Assembly (NCBI RefSeq): GCF_013359905.1
Contig: NZ_JABMCC010000112.1
Span: 186,001-250,000 of the forward strand
Length of the DNA stretch: 64,000 nucleotides
Direction: 5' to 3'
Source of the DNA: Paenibacillus taichungensis
GTDB taxonomy: Bacteria; Bacillota; Bacilli; Paenibacillales; Paenibacillaceae
Made by a program: the position numbers and the translations under genes. The notes beneath the pieces were generated by a model. The model did not search any database, was not told where the DNA came from, and saw nothing but the letters and a program-made list of their open reading frames with translations. Positions within the stretch are counted from its first letter, which is position 1; every line of letters starts with the position of its first letter. Shown here in pieces: positions 52,219-61,053 of this stretch.

Positions 52219-53310
52219 TTGACCAATGTGCAAAAAGAGATTGACCGACGCAAGCTGGATGACAAACTGCCTTCCATGCCTTGGTTCGTTCAGCAATTCA
52301 TTGACTATAAATTACCTGATTTATCTCCTTCAACTTTGCTTGAATATTTAAGGGATTATGAAGCCTTCTTTGGCTGGTTACGAGCGGAAGGATTATCCGA
52401 AGCAAGCTCCAATAAGGAAGTTACATTGCTTGAACTGGAAGTCCTTCGAATGGAATCAGTAACATCTTATCGATTATTTCTGGCCACCAAGCGCGAAGGA
52501 GCCAACTCCAGAATCACGGTATCCCGCAAGCTTTCTTCCCTTCGTTCGCTCTTTCATTATTTAAGTCAGATTGCGGAAGACGAAGATTTCTATCCACTGC
52601 TGAAACGAAACATTATGGCGAAGATTGAGATCAAACGTACCCATAAACCCAAAGATACAGCAGCCAAATTAAAGGGTAAACTTCTGGAAGAAGAAGAGTT
52701 ACTGGAATTTATCGGATACATCCTTGAAGGATACGCCGTGGATATGGAAAAGAACAAACAGGCGATCTACTCACACGAGCTAAACAAAGAACGGGATGCC
52801 TGCATTGCCAGCCTCATTCTGAATTCGGGTTTGCGTGTATCTGAAGTGGTGAACCTGAACGTGGATGATCTGGATCTCAACAATAAGCTGCTGTATGTAT
52901 ATCGAAAAGGTAATAATGATGAGACGTTTAAGACGCCCGTGTATTTTAGAGAACAAGCCAAAGATGAACTCGCAACTTATATCAATCTGCGCCAGTCACG
53001 TTACCGCACACCCAAACGGGAAAAAGGCTTGTTTATCGCTCTTCGCAATGGAGATTCCGAAGGAAGTCGGATGACCAAACGGGCCATACAAGCCATGATC
53101 ATGAAGTACGCCAAACAATTCGGCAAGCCGTATCTGACTGTGCATAAATTGCGCCATTCCTTTGCAACCGACTATTATCTGCAAAATGATATCTATAAAA
53201 CAAAAGAACAGCTTGGACACGCTTCTACAGAAACAACCGAAATTTACGCGCACCTCACAGATAAAACGATGTCTGAAGCAATTGAACGTCGTACAGATGA
53301 TGGGATCTAG
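52219..53310 (+). CDS. xerS: Tyrosine recombinase XerS
   Basis: A 363-residue site-specific recombinase. The N-terminal DNA-binding part (MPWFVQQFIDYKLPDLSPSTLLEYLRDYEAFF) fits XerS. Catalytic residues are Arg in SGLRVSEV near 203, HKLRHSFAT near 308, LGHAS, and the Tyr in IYAHL near 341. XerS acts alone at a dif site to resolve chromosome dimers. ATG 52204 has no ribosome binding site; GGGGGTG eight bases before TTG 52219 makes the TTG the likely start. I found no dif site beside it. Confidence 0.87.
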   Translation: MTNVQKEIDRRKLDDKLPSMPWFVQQFIDYKLPDLSPSTLLEYLRDYEAFFGWLRAEGLSEASSNKEVTLLELEVLRMESVTSYRLFLATKREGANSRITVSRKLSSLRSLFHYLSQIAEDEDFYPLLKRNIMAKIEIKRTHKPKDTAAKLKGKLLEEEELLEFIGYILEGYAVDMEKNKQAIYSHELNKERDACIASLILNSGLRVSEVVNLNVDDLDLNNKLLYVYRKGNNDETFKTPVYFREQAKDELATYINLRQSRYRTPKREKGLFIALRNGDSEGSRMTKRAIQAMIMKYAKQFGKPYLTVHKLRHSFATDYYLQNDIYKTKEQLGHASTETTEIYAHLTDKTMSEAIERRTDDGI

Positions 53311-53367
53311 CCTATTTATGCAGTTCAGCATAAATTCGATTCATTAGCTCATTAAAATGTAACTTAA

Positions 53368-53408
53368 AAAGCGATTCTTCCAGGAGGATGTCCTGTAAGG
53401 ATCGCTTC
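53368..53408 (+). terminator. Probable terminator of xerS
   Basis: AAGCGAT...ATCGCTT with an inner CCAGGA/TCCTG stem, followed by CTTCATAT. The hairpin is imperfect and the T-run weak. Confidence 0.5.
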
Positions 53409-53494
53409 TTCATATCTATGGCTTCGCAAGATTAATGAAAACACACTCTTTTCCTTACATTTCATATCATTCAGTTTACATAATAATTATTTCG

Positions 53495-54046
53495 TCATAA
53501 TTTTCTTTTCTCTTCATGACATTCACGCGAAACCAGCCATCTTGCTATATCCTCTGCCTCATGAACAGAATGCCAAACGAGGCCCTCACTATCCTCCATA
53601 CATTCTCTCTTGTCATGCTCCAGATCCAGCCATGAAACGATCCCGATTACATCCTGTAACGTCTCTATTAGAGAAAGATCTTTCTCTTCACGGACCATGA
53701 TCAATTTGGGATATGGTGCTAGTTTGTATCCCTCAATGAGAATCCAGTCGTAGGCAGACAGATATTTTATCATGTTTTCCAACGGCGTCGCTTGTCTTTC
53801 AATGAGTGCAGTACGTTTCTCCGACATAACAACGATTGCATCGGCCCCTGCTTGAGCAAAGCTGTAGGAATCGGTTCCTTCGTGATCCATCTCAAAATGA
53901 TCATGTCCATCATGTTTTATTACAGCCACTCTTCGTCCAGCAGAGGTAAGGTACCGGGTAAGCGCAGCAATTAAAGTGCTTTTGCCTGAGTTTTTATATC
54001 CAACAATCTGTATGATATGTGGTGAAGTACTTCTTATTTCAGACAT
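53495..54046 (-). CDS. mobB: Molybdopterin-guanine dinucleotide biosynthesis protein MobB
   Basis: A 183-residue P-loop GTPase-like protein: Walker A GYKNSGKST near the start, KHDGHDHFEMDHEGTDSY and ILIEGYKLAPYPKLIMVR. MobB helps MobA attach GMP to molybdopterin. The frame extends into moeA, but ATG 54046 comes seven bases after the moeA stop, with AGGTAGG just before it. Cotranscribed with moeA. Confidence 0.9.
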   Translation of the reverse strand: MSEIRSTSPHIIQIVGYKNSGKSTLIAALTRYLTSAGRRVAVIKHDGHDHFEMDHEGTDSYSFAQAGADAIVVMSEKRTALIERQATPLENMIKYLSAYDWILIEGYKLAPYPKLIMVREEKDLSLIETLQDVIGIVSWLDLEHDKRECMEDSEGLVWHSVHEAEDIARWLVSRECHEEKRKL

Positions 54047-54053
54047 GTATGAC

Positions 54054-55349
54054 CTACCTGACATGACCTGTGGGGAGTCTGAGAATTCGAACCTGTTCCC
54101 CCGCAGGAATGCCTTTTTTCTCGGGCGGAACAACGATCAGACAATCGCTATCTTTAATAGTAATCATGACACTGGATTCGTCCACACGCGAGGCAGAAGG
54201 TTTAGCATATACCATTCCGTTACGTATCTCTGTCCGTCCGCGTACAAAGCGCGTGAAATTGTTGACCTTTGTATAGTCATCATCCAATATGGCTGTCCAT
54301 TCTTCCAAATATGGATGAGCATCAGCCTGCATCGAACGAATTGTTGGCCGAACAAACAACTCAAAGCCGACAAAACAAGCCCCCGGATTGCCCGAAAGTG
54401 CAAATAGCAGCTTGTCATTAACCACTGCAGCCGTCGTAACACTGCCGGGACGCATGGTCACTTTGTTAAACAGCATCTCCATATTCCCTTCCCGAACCAA
54501 GTCCCCCATAATGTCATAATCTCCAACCGATACTCCACCTGTTGTGACCACCATATCATTATGTTCAAGCGCTTCTGTAAGCTTCGTACGTGCGGTATCC
54601 ACATCATCTGCAATCGAACCATACATAACCGGCTCGCCACCCGCTTCAACGACCAGAGACCGAAGCATATAACTGTTACTGTTCCGAATACGCCCGGGTT
54701 GCAATGGCTCGTCCACTTCCAACAACTCTGTACCTGTTGCAAAAATGGCTACCTTGGGGCGTTTGTATACAGGCACTTGACCTACGCCGAATGTCGCCAG
54801 CACGGATTGTTCACCTGCCTGAATAATTGTTCCTGCTTCCAGCAGTAATTGGCCCTCATGAACTTCCAATCCAATTGGCGTAATGTTAGCATCAGGCTGA
54901 ATATGGCGCTTCAGAGCAATCCATTGTTCCCCATGCTCTTCTTTACTTTCAGTCATCTCCATCATAACAACAGCATCTGCACCTTCCGGTACCTGAGCTC
55001 CTGTCATGATCCGAGCAGCTGTACCCGATGTAATCGTAAGATCCGATGTATACCCGCATGGAATTTCATCAATGATACGGAGCCAAATCTGCTGCTCGCT
55101 GGATGCTTCAATCGTATCCGAACTTAGAATCGCGAACCCATCCATTCCGGAACGACGAAAGAATGGGTAAGGATGGGGAGCATGAATCGTCTCAGCAAGC
55201 GTTCGACCATGTGCTTGCTCAAGTGTTACTTTTTCTATTGAACCCGAACTGACATGAGCAGCAACTTTCGCCTGCGCATCCGGTACTTGTATAGCTTTAC
55301 GGATAAATTTCGCAGTCGTCATATCCGTTGAATGTGAATTTATTTTCAA
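54054..55349 (-). CDS. moeA: Molybdopterin molybdenumtransferase MoeA
   Basis: A 431-residue MoeA/gephyrin-type enzyme that inserts molybdenum into molybdopterin. The central domain has TGAQVPEGADAVVMME and FATGTELLEVDEPLQPGRIRNSNSY, then TTGGVSVGDYD and ALSGNPGACFVGFE. The start is TTG 55349 behind GGAGG at 11 bases; ATG 55322 is an alternative without a good binding site. Molybdenum cofactor suggests nitrate or other anaerobic respiration in this organism. Confidence 0.92.
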   Translation of the reverse strand: MKINSHSTDMTTAKFIRKAIQVPDAQAKVAAHVSSGSIEKVTLEQAHGRTLAETIHAPHPYPFFRRSGMDGFAILSSDTIEASSEQQIWLRIIDEIPCGYTSDLTITSGTAARIMTGAQVPEGADAVVMMEMTESKEEHGEQWIALKRHIQPDANITPIGLEVHEGQLLLEAGTIIQAGEQSVLATFGVGQVPVYKRPKVAIFATGTELLEVDEPLQPGRIRNSNSYMLRSLVVEAGGEPVMYGSIADDVDTARTKLTEALEHNDMVVTTGGVSVGDYDIMGDLVREGNMEMLFNKVTMRPGSVTTAAVVNDKLLFALSGNPGACFVGFELFVRPTIRSMQADAHPYLEEWTAILDDDYTKVNNFTRFVRGRTEIRNGMVYAKPSASRVDESSVMITIKDSDCLIVVPPEKKGIPAGEQVRILRLPTGHVR

Positions 55350-55494
55350 TGGTGATAGAACCTCCCTGGATCATTTGTTCATATTAAAAAGTGTAGCCCG
55401 AAAGCTAGGTCATGACAAGTACTCTCCAACATATCATTCACATGAAAGACGAATGGACAGACCATAATATGTAAGAGAAAAGGAGCTGACCTTT

Positions 55495-55785
55495 ATGAAC
55501 CAACGATGCGAATTATGTGGAAGGGAGCCTGTCGAGACAACAGTCCATCACCTGACACCGAAAGAAATGGGCGGAACACATATGCCTACTGCAGATATTT
55601 GTATCCCTTGCCACAAACAGATTCATTCTCTGTATACCAATCGCGATATTATTACCTTAGGTTTAACTGAGATACAGACTCTAAGGAAAGATGAGCGCAT
55701 CGCTCCTTATATCCGCTGGATTCGCAAACAACCTGCCACAACCATTCCTCGTGTTCGAAAGTCCCATCATGTCCGCAAATCGTAA
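55495..55785 (+). CDS. Small HNH-type zinc protein
   Basis: A 96-residue protein. CELCGRE and ICIPCHKQIH give two CxxC pairs, and TTVHHLTPKEMGG is the HNH core with paired histidines. It resembles short stand-alone HNH endonucleases found widely in Bacilli, whose role is not known. AAAGGAGCTG precedes the ATG. The C-terminus is rich in basic residues. Confidence 0.82.
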   Translation: MNQRCELCGREPVETTVHHLTPKEMGGTHMPTADICIPCHKQIHSLYTNRDIITLGLTEIQTLRKDERIAPYIRWIRKQPATTIPRVRKSHHVRKS

Positions 55786-55898
55786 AACAAAAAGAACAGC
55801 GTCCAAGGTCATGTTCAGTGGCATAGCTCTCTCCACCTTACCTTTTCACTGTTCTTCTGCTAATGCTTTAATATTGCGGGCCCCATTCATGAGGAGTG

Positions 55899-56645
55899 CT
55901 ACCTACGCCTCATGATTCGGCCGCCGCCAACCCTCGTTTTGGGTTTTTTATAGGAACTCTTCGGTGAATCAAATAATCCTCCAAGGCCGCCACTACTTTT
56001 ATTACGATCAATTGTGCCTTTGCTTTGTTCCTTATTCCGGCTGAATAATCCTCCACCGGAGCCTACGCTTGAATCCTTATCGCTGCCACGACGGGTAATC
56101 GACCCTTTCCGGTCAACGGTAATGGGCGGCGCAACCTTTTTATCGCTGCTCGTCGGTGTCCGATAGGAACCTTCTCTTGGTTTGTACGTGTCCTTGTTCG
56201 TATAGCCCCGATACGTACCGGACCCTCTACCCCCGAACGAATCAAACAAATTACCGATTAATGTTGCGGTTAAATAACCTTGCAAAAAGGACGAATCATA
56301 ATTCTGCCGAACATATTCCTTTGAATCCACCTCAACCAAGGTGTCTTCCGCTTTATTCGGGTCTTGCTGCAAATGATAATACTGGTCCTGATACACCAGG
56401 AACATCCGCTCTGTATTTTCCGCCGAGATCTGATCCGGCTTCCGCTGTTCAGATAAATCCTGAGCAACCTCTGGAACGGTACGATCGGCAGCTCGGTAAA
56501 CATAGGATGTCGTATTACCACTGCCGCTGACCGATTCAAGCGGATATGTGTCCTGAACGGATGGTGCTCCGCACGCGGACAGCAGCGACATCATAAGGCT
56601 GAGGATCAGCATTAACTTTAATGCATGTGCCAAGCGCTTTTTCAT
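55899..56645 (-). CDS. DUF4247 lipoprotein
   Basis: A 248-residue lipoprotein with lipobox SLLSAC. The DUF4247 part covers about residues 30-130 (YVYRAADRTVPEVAQDLSE, FLVYQDQYYHLQQDPNKAEDTLVEVDSKEYV). The rest is a low-complexity tail rich in Gly, Ser, Lys and Arg, probably unstructured. It is the last gene of the PspA module on the minus strand. Function unknown. Confidence 0.85.
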   Translation of the reverse strand: MKKRLAHALKLMLILSLMMSLLSACGAPSVQDTYPLESVSGSGNTTSYVYRAADRTVPEVAQDLSEQRKPDQISAENTERMFLVYQDQYYHLQQDPNKAEDTLVEVDSKEYVRQNYDSSFLQGYLTATLIGNLFDSFGGRGSGTYRGYTNKDTYKPREGSYRTPTSSDKKVAPPITVDRKGSITRRGSDKDSSVGSGGGLFSRNKEQSKGTIDRNKSSGGLGGLFDSPKSSYKKPKTRVGGGRIMRRR

Positions 56646-56656
56646 TGGAACCTCTC

Positions 56657-57163
56657 CTAGCTCGAACGAATCACTTTGATATCCGCAGGAAGAATGGACT
56701 CACCTTCATACAGCGTAAATCTTCTGTCTTGCCACTCCACACGCAAAAGCATGTTATCATCAGACTGATATTGCCATACTAATTGTTCCCCAGCCTGACC
56801 ATAGGGTGTCCTGCCTGCAGTGGTTACCATTCCTCCGTATTCTTCCTCCAAATGATACGCACGTCCATCCAGATCCAGCAACGTAGGCACCTCGTCTGGT
56901 GCATCGAGACGGCCATCAATTGGTGTATAGAGGGCATACCGGGTCATTTCCCGTTCTTCAATATGCAAATGTCGGATTGCCGTACCATCCTGCAACGTGA
57001 GTACAGCTGCATTTCGCGCTCGATGATGTACCCGCCCAACAACTTCATAGGTGACCAGCGAAACTTCACAGATATCACCAGGTGCCAGCTGAAGCATTGT
57101 TTTCTCTACCTTAGGCGGTTCAGGTTTGGCTATTATCCCTTTAATCCGTTTCCACACACTCAT
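56657..57163 (-). CDS. DUF4178 domain protein
   Basis: A 168-residue soluble protein with the DUF4178 pattern (LQLAPGDICEVSLVTYEVVGRV, YLYTP-like and WQYQSDDNMLLRVEWQDRRFTLYEGE). ATG 57163 is preferred, eight bases after AGGAG; 57169 is too close. DUF4178 genes usually sit with PspA and DUF350 genes, as here. Function unknown, likely membrane stress related. Confidence 0.86.
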   Translation of the reverse strand: MSVWKRIKGIIAKPEPPKVEKTMLQLAPGDICEVSLVTYEVVGRVHHRARNAAVLTLQDGTAIRHLHIEEREMTRYALYTPIDGRLDAPDEVPTLLDLDGRAYHLEEEYGGMVTTAGRTPYGQAGEQLVWQYQSDDNMLLRVEWQDRRFTLYEGESILPADIKVIRSS

Positions 57164-57186
57164 ACCCATTACTCCTGTTCTTTATC

Positions 57187-57588
57187 TTATAAACAAGCTG
57201 CAATAATTAATGCGCCCACGATATGTAGTGCACCTGAGAACAAACCATAACCAGTCTTGCCCTGCTGTATTCCCGTATCCAGATCCAGGTTGGCCCATCT
57301 CCGAATCATAAAGTGAACCACACTCTCCAGAATCAGCAAAATGATAAATGAAACAACGGATACCAACAACGCTTCTCCAAGATGACCCGCTGTCGAAATG
57401 GAGGTGGCGAGTACATATCCCTGAGCAAACAGCTTCATAACCATACGTGTTGTAACGGCCATATTGCCCGCCTTCACTTCGGCAAAATCCTTATACTTCG
57501 TGAACAAAGAATCCACATACATTAAGACAAACAGCAAAACCGAACCCGATAACGTCCAGACCAGCATTGCCAAAATGTTCAAATCCAT
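57187..57588 (-). CDS. DUF350 membrane protein
   Basis: A 133-residue protein with four hydrophobic segments of the DUF350 (YjfL/YshE) family: MTTRMVMKLFAQGYVLATSIS and a Gly-rich third segment. It is inserted between the PspA and DUF4178 genes. Known to accompany PspA-like proteins in envelope-stress modules; molecular role unknown. Confidence 0.85.
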   Translation of the reverse strand: MDLNILAMLVWTLSGSVLLFVLMYVDSLFTKYKDFAEVKAGNMAVTTRMVMKLFAQGYVLATSISTAGHLGEALLVSVVSFIILLILESVVHFMIRRWANLDLDTGIQQGKTGYGLFSGALHIVGALIIAACL

Positions 57589-57624
57589 TTACATAGCCCC
57601 CACATCTCAACATGAACCGCAATT

Positions 57625-57660
57625 AAAAGCGAAGGAGAAACGCTGGTCTCTCCTCCGCTG
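57625..57660 (-). terminator. Possible terminator or attenuator after pspA
   Basis: On the minus strand AGCGGAGGAGA and TCTCCTTCGCT pair with a small irregularity and are followed by a TTTTAAT stretch. It lies just after pspA and would lower expression of the DUF genes behind it. Confidence 0.45.
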
Positions 57661-57684
57661 GTGCCCCTGCTTGCTTACAAGGTT

Positions 57685-58356
57685 TTAGTTCTTATTTTCG
57701 TATTGCTTCATCAGTGCTGCCAGTTCATCCTCAACAGCCTGATCTTTGCCCAGCTTCTCGAACTCATCATCCAGCGATTTTCCTTTGGACGACATCTCAT
57801 TGCTGGCTTCGGCCTGTGCTTCCATCTGCATCATTTTTTCTTCCATGCGCTTCATGCCGGCACTTGCAGTGTCGGAGCCAAATCCGTTCAGCGCCTTGTT
57901 GATTTCAGTTTGAGCTTTTGCAGCGTTGTAGCGCGCAACCAATGTTTCACGTTTGTTTTTCATTTGCGTCAATTGTTTGCGCATTTCGTCCAGCTTGCCA
58001 CGAAGGTTATCGGCAGAAGCCTTGTTTTGATCATAGCTTGTTTTGTACTCGGCCATCTTCTCTTCAGCGACCTTCTTCTCTTCCAATGCCCGACGAGCCA
58101 AATCCATATTCTGTGCACGCGCTGCTGTATGTGCTTGCTCCTCACGTTTCTTCACGAGAGCTTCCTGTTCTTCAAACAGCTGCTTGAATTTCTTCTCAAT
58201 GGCGATTTGTGCAGCAACAGCTTTCTCCGCATCTTCCAGATCTTCCTGCATATCCCGGATATATTGATCCGTCATTTTGATCGGATCTTCTGCCTTGTCA
58301 ATAATAGAGTTAATGTTAGACATCGTTAAATCGCGCAATCGTTTGAAAATGGACAT
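57685..58356 (-). CDS. pspA: PspA/IM30 family membrane-stress protein
   Basis: A 223-residue, almost wholly helical protein (SIFKRLRDLTMSNINSIIDKAEDP; KKREEQAHTAARAQNMDLARRALEEK). PspA/LiaH/Vipp1 proteins coat and mend the inner face of the membrane. ATG 58356 follows TAGGAGG; the frame to 58440 lacks support. It heads the module PspA-DUF350-DUF4178-DUF4247. Confidence 0.92.
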   Translation of the reverse strand: MSIFKRLRDLTMSNINSIIDKAEDPIKMTDQYIRDMQEDLEDAEKAVAAQIAIEKKFKQLFEEQEALVKKREEQAHTAARAQNMDLARRALEEKKVAEEKMAEYKTSYDQNKASADNLRGKLDEMRKQLTQMKNKRETLVARYNAAKAQTEINKALNGFGSDTASAGMKRMEEKMMQMEAQAEASNEMSSKGKSLDDEFEKLGKDQAVEDELAALMKQYENKN

Positions 58357-58485
58357 TATGGTATTCCTCCTAGTCGATAGTTCATCCTTGTATATAATCA
58401 TACATACGTGGCAATGTTCTACTCGTTTCAATTTTAACAAAAAAAATCATAAAAAACGATTTTAGCGTGCTTAGCCTAAATGGAA

Positions 58486-58830
58486 CTATTGAATCAATCG
58501 ACCCGTTTGGCACAGCTCTTCATCAAGCAGCTTCTCTGCAGTCTGCACAATCTCATCAATCTGCATCCGCGTAATTTCATCAAAGTGAATTCCCATTATT
58601 ACGGTAACGGTTACCTTTAAATGAAGGGCAGCCTTACGTGCCAGTCTCTCACACAACTCTTGTTCTTTATGCCCTGGAATATGCACCGTAGCCCCACTCA
58701 CTCGTTCACGGTCTGGATAAAATGTGGCTACTGCTCCAATATGTGATCTTCCTCCAGTTACCATAAACACTTTGTCTTCCCCTGCCTCAATCACCTGTAA
58801 ACGAACGGAGTTTAAATCGTATGTACTCAT
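58486..58830 (-). CDS. LpdD-like small protein (prenylated-flavin chaperone-like)
   Basis: A 114-residue protein with GGRSHIGAVATFYPD and GATVHIPGHKEQELCERLARKAA. I place it, with reserve, in the family that includes LpdD, the small partner of gallate decarboxylase thought to help load prenylated flavin. No decarboxylase (UbiD-type) gene is in the window. AGGTGGAG precedes ATG 58830; the frame to 58950 is unsupported. Confidence 0.6.
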   Translation of the reverse strand: MSTYDLNSVRLQVIEAGEDKVFMVTGGRSHIGAVATFYPDRERVSGATVHIPGHKEQELCERLARKAALHLKVTVTVIMGIHFDEITRMQIDEIVQTAEKLLDEELCQTGRLIQ

Positions 58831-58983
58831 TTTGCTCCACCTGTCCTTTTCAATATGTATATGTATGGTGGAATTATGGCTCCGATTTAATGAATCAGCA
58901 GTGAAACATCTCACATCATGCATAAATACGGATGGCCCCGGGCATACCAAAGAGAACGCAATTTGGGAAAAGGAGGCACGAAC

Positions 58984-59772
58984 ATGCGTATACGCCTCAT
59001 CATGTTATCCATCATGGTCATTCTTCTGGGAGGAAGTTATACTCCTGCTCAGTTATGGGCTTCTTCAAGCCCGCAAACCGAACCTGCTTCGAAGTCTGAT
59101 TCTCCTGAAGAAGAACAGTTGACTCTAGGACAACTCAGACAGAAATATGCGGATACGTTCAAAACCAATGGCCCCTCAACAAAAAAGGTCGCTCTGACTT
59201 TTGATGATGTTCCTGATCCACGGTTCACACCGCAGGTGCTGGATATTCTTAAAAAATACAAGGTGCGGGCTACGTTTTTCATTGTAGGAAATCGCGCTGA
59301 GAAACATCCGGATCTGGTGAAACGTATGATAAAAGAAGGGCATATTGTGGGCAATCACAGCTACAATCACCCGGAATTCAGCAAGCTAACCATGAATGCA
59401 TTTCGCAAACAAATCTTACATACCGGGGATATTATTCGAAATCTAGCGGGTTACACTCCCAAAATGATTCGTCCACCCTATGGTGACATTAACGAGCAAC
59501 AGCTCCAATGGGCAGCCAAGCAACATTACAGCATCGTGAACTGGAATGTTGATTCTCTGGACTGGAAGGGCCTCTCCAAAGAGGAAGTCAAACAAAACAT
59601 CCTGTCCGCCGTCAAACCAGGTTCCATTGTTCTGCAGCATGCAGGAGGCGGTGTAGGATCGAAGCTGAGTGGTACGATCGAGGCGTTGCCTGAAGTTATT
59701 GAAGAATTGCGAAACCGCGGGTACGAGCTGGTGACTTTGGACGAAATGCTGGAACTGCCAAAGGGTAAATAG
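58984..59772 (+). CDS. Polysaccharide deacetylase (NodB domain)
   Basis: A 262-residue secreted enzyme with a signal peptide in the first 30 residues. NodB motifs are seen as TFDDVPD near 72 (metal Asp), HSYNHPEF near 124 (metal His pair), RPPYGD near 162 and HAGGG. It removes N-acetyl groups from peptidoglycan or chitin-like chains. ATG 58984 is placed by AAAGGAGG. It stands alone on the plus strand. Confidence 0.9.
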   Translation: MRIRLIMLSIMVILLGGSYTPAQLWASSSPQTEPASKSDSPEEEQLTLGQLRQKYADTFKTNGPSTKKVALTFDDVPDPRFTPQVLDILKKYKVRATFFIVGNRAEKHPDLVKRMIKEGHIVGNHSYNHPEFSKLTMNAFRKQILHTGDIIRNLAGYTPKMIRPPYGDINEQQLQWAAKQHYSIVNWNVDSLDWKGLSKEEVKQNILSAVKPGSIVLQHAGGGVGSKLSGTIEALPEVIEELRNRGYELVTLDEMLELPKGK

Positions 59773-59797
59773 ATTTGATACGGCAATGGATATTCAA

Positions 59798-59843
59798 AAG
59801 GGTGTTCTTCAATCACATTATTGTGATTGGAGAACACCCTTTA
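59798..59843. terminator. Terminator of the deacetylase gene
   Basis: AAGGGTGTTCT...AGAACACCCTT with an inner CAATCAC/GTGATTG stem and a short loop. It lies between convergent genes and can serve both. Confidence 0.85.
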
Positions 59844-59900
59844 TTGTTTAATTTAGATTAAGTTGGAGTCACATATGATGATGTGCAGCTCGCTTTGATT

Positions 59901-60569
59901 TTATTTCAAAATGTAAAGTTCAACATCCTGAATACCAAATGTGCTCACGGATTGCTTGCTGCCAGGAATAAAGATATCGATCTTGTGTCCTTTAATGGCA
60001 CTGCCCACATCACGAGCCGTAGCGACAAATGCCTGTTTTGGCAGTCCTGGATGTGTATGACCTGTCACCAGTACCTTTGTACCCAATGGAATGATACTTG
60101 GGTCTACTGCAATGGTACCCAATTCAAGCGGATTACCGAAGTAATCCACAGCACCCCATCCTCCATTTTCGGAAGCATCAGCGGAGTATGCTGTTGCTTT
60201 GACGTCGACAGCTTTGCTGTAATCAAACGTTTTTCCCCAGGCTTGTACAACTTTACTATCTGCATTAACGTCAAGGCTTGCGGCAGTTACCGTTTTGGCC
60301 TCCGTTTTTGCTGCTGCAGCAGAAGCTGTGTTTGTTGTTTTACCAGGGATCGTAATTTTCAAACCACCATAAATGTTGTAAGCTGAAATGTCATTATTAG
60401 CTTTAATAAGAGCGTTAAGTCCAACTCCATATTGTTTGGATAAGGTGTAGAAGGTATCCCCCTCTTTGGCCACATGAACTGAATCAGCATGAGCCGGAAC
60501 GGCCTGAATGAGCATTGCTGCTGTCAGCAAAGCTGTTGCTGTTTTGGCTATACGTTTCTTGTTAATCAT
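59901..60569 (-). CDS. LysM and 3D domain cell-wall protein
   Basis: A 222-residue secreted protein: signal peptide ending at AHA, one LysM domain at about residues 31-75 (VHVAKEGDTFYTLSKQYGVGLNALIKAN), an Ala/Thr-rich linker, and a C-terminal 3D domain (VKATAYSADAS...GTIAVDPSIIPLGTKVLV...ARDVGSAIKGHKIDIFIPG) with its three Asp. The 3D domain is a lytic transglycosylase-like fold, as in YocH and Rpf-like proteins, so it probably remodels the wall. The c-di-AMP riboswitch directly upstream fits control in response to osmotic state. Confidence 0.9.
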   Translation of the reverse strand: MINKKRIAKTATALLTAAMLIQAVPAHADSVHVAKEGDTFYTLSKQYGVGLNALIKANNDISAYNIYGGLKITIPGKTTNTASAAAAKTEAKTVTAASLDVNADSKVVQAWGKTFDYSKAVDVKATAYSADASENGGWGAVDYFGNPLELGTIAVDPSIIPLGTKVLVTGHTHPGLPKQAFVATARDVGSAIKGHKIDIFIPGSKQSVSTFGIQDVELYILK

Positions 60570-60582
60570 GGTCTTCCTCCCT

Positions 60583-60761
60583 CATTATGCCTGCGAAGTT
60601 AGTTGTCGGATTCGGATGGAGGAAACCACCCTATAGGTTCAATTACATTTAAGAATTTATGTAGCCCTAATTCACCCCAAGCCGTGTGCAAATAATTCTT
60701 CCCCTAGCACACTCTGCATCGTTACATCCCCCACACTCCCAACTCCGGAAGTTTCGGCAGG
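60583..60761 (-). ncRNA. ydaO/yuaA c-di-AMP riboswitch
   Basis: The minus strand shows the family's conserved parts in order: CTGCCGAAACTTCCGG, TGGGGTGAATTAGGGC, TAGGGTGG-TTTCC, CATCCGAATCCGACAACTAA and CTTCGCAGGCATAATG, followed at once by GAGGGAGG and the start codon at 60569. ydaO riboswitches turn expression off when c-di-AMP is bound. No terminator separates the aptamer from the ribosome binding site, so control may be at translation. Confidence 0.9.
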
Positions 60762-60935
60762 AACAAATATATCACAATTTTGTAACCAAGGGTCGTAGTA
60801 AATGTTACCATCTGGCTAATTCACTTCAATATTTAGGCTGAATTCAAGCCGTTTTTTCAAATAAATGTCTATTTGAGCTTTAATCATTGATGACAGAAAC
60901 GTTACTTTTTATGTAATTCCGTGCGTATCCTTACA

Positions 60936-60979
60936 TAAAAAAACAATCCCTGCCGACGGTTCGTCGACAGGGATTGTTG
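60936..60979 (-). terminator. Terminator of the amino-acid ABC importer operon
   Basis: AACAATCCCTG and CAGGGATTGTT pair, with an inner TCGACGAACCGTCGG-like stem, and seven T residues follow on the minus strand. It lies 75 bases after the stop of glnQ. Confidence 0.88.
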
Positions 60980-61053
60980 AGGGGATGAAATTCTCATCCA
61001 AAGTATAGATTTTGCATTTTCATCTTGATCTTCATCCTTATTATTGGATGGTA

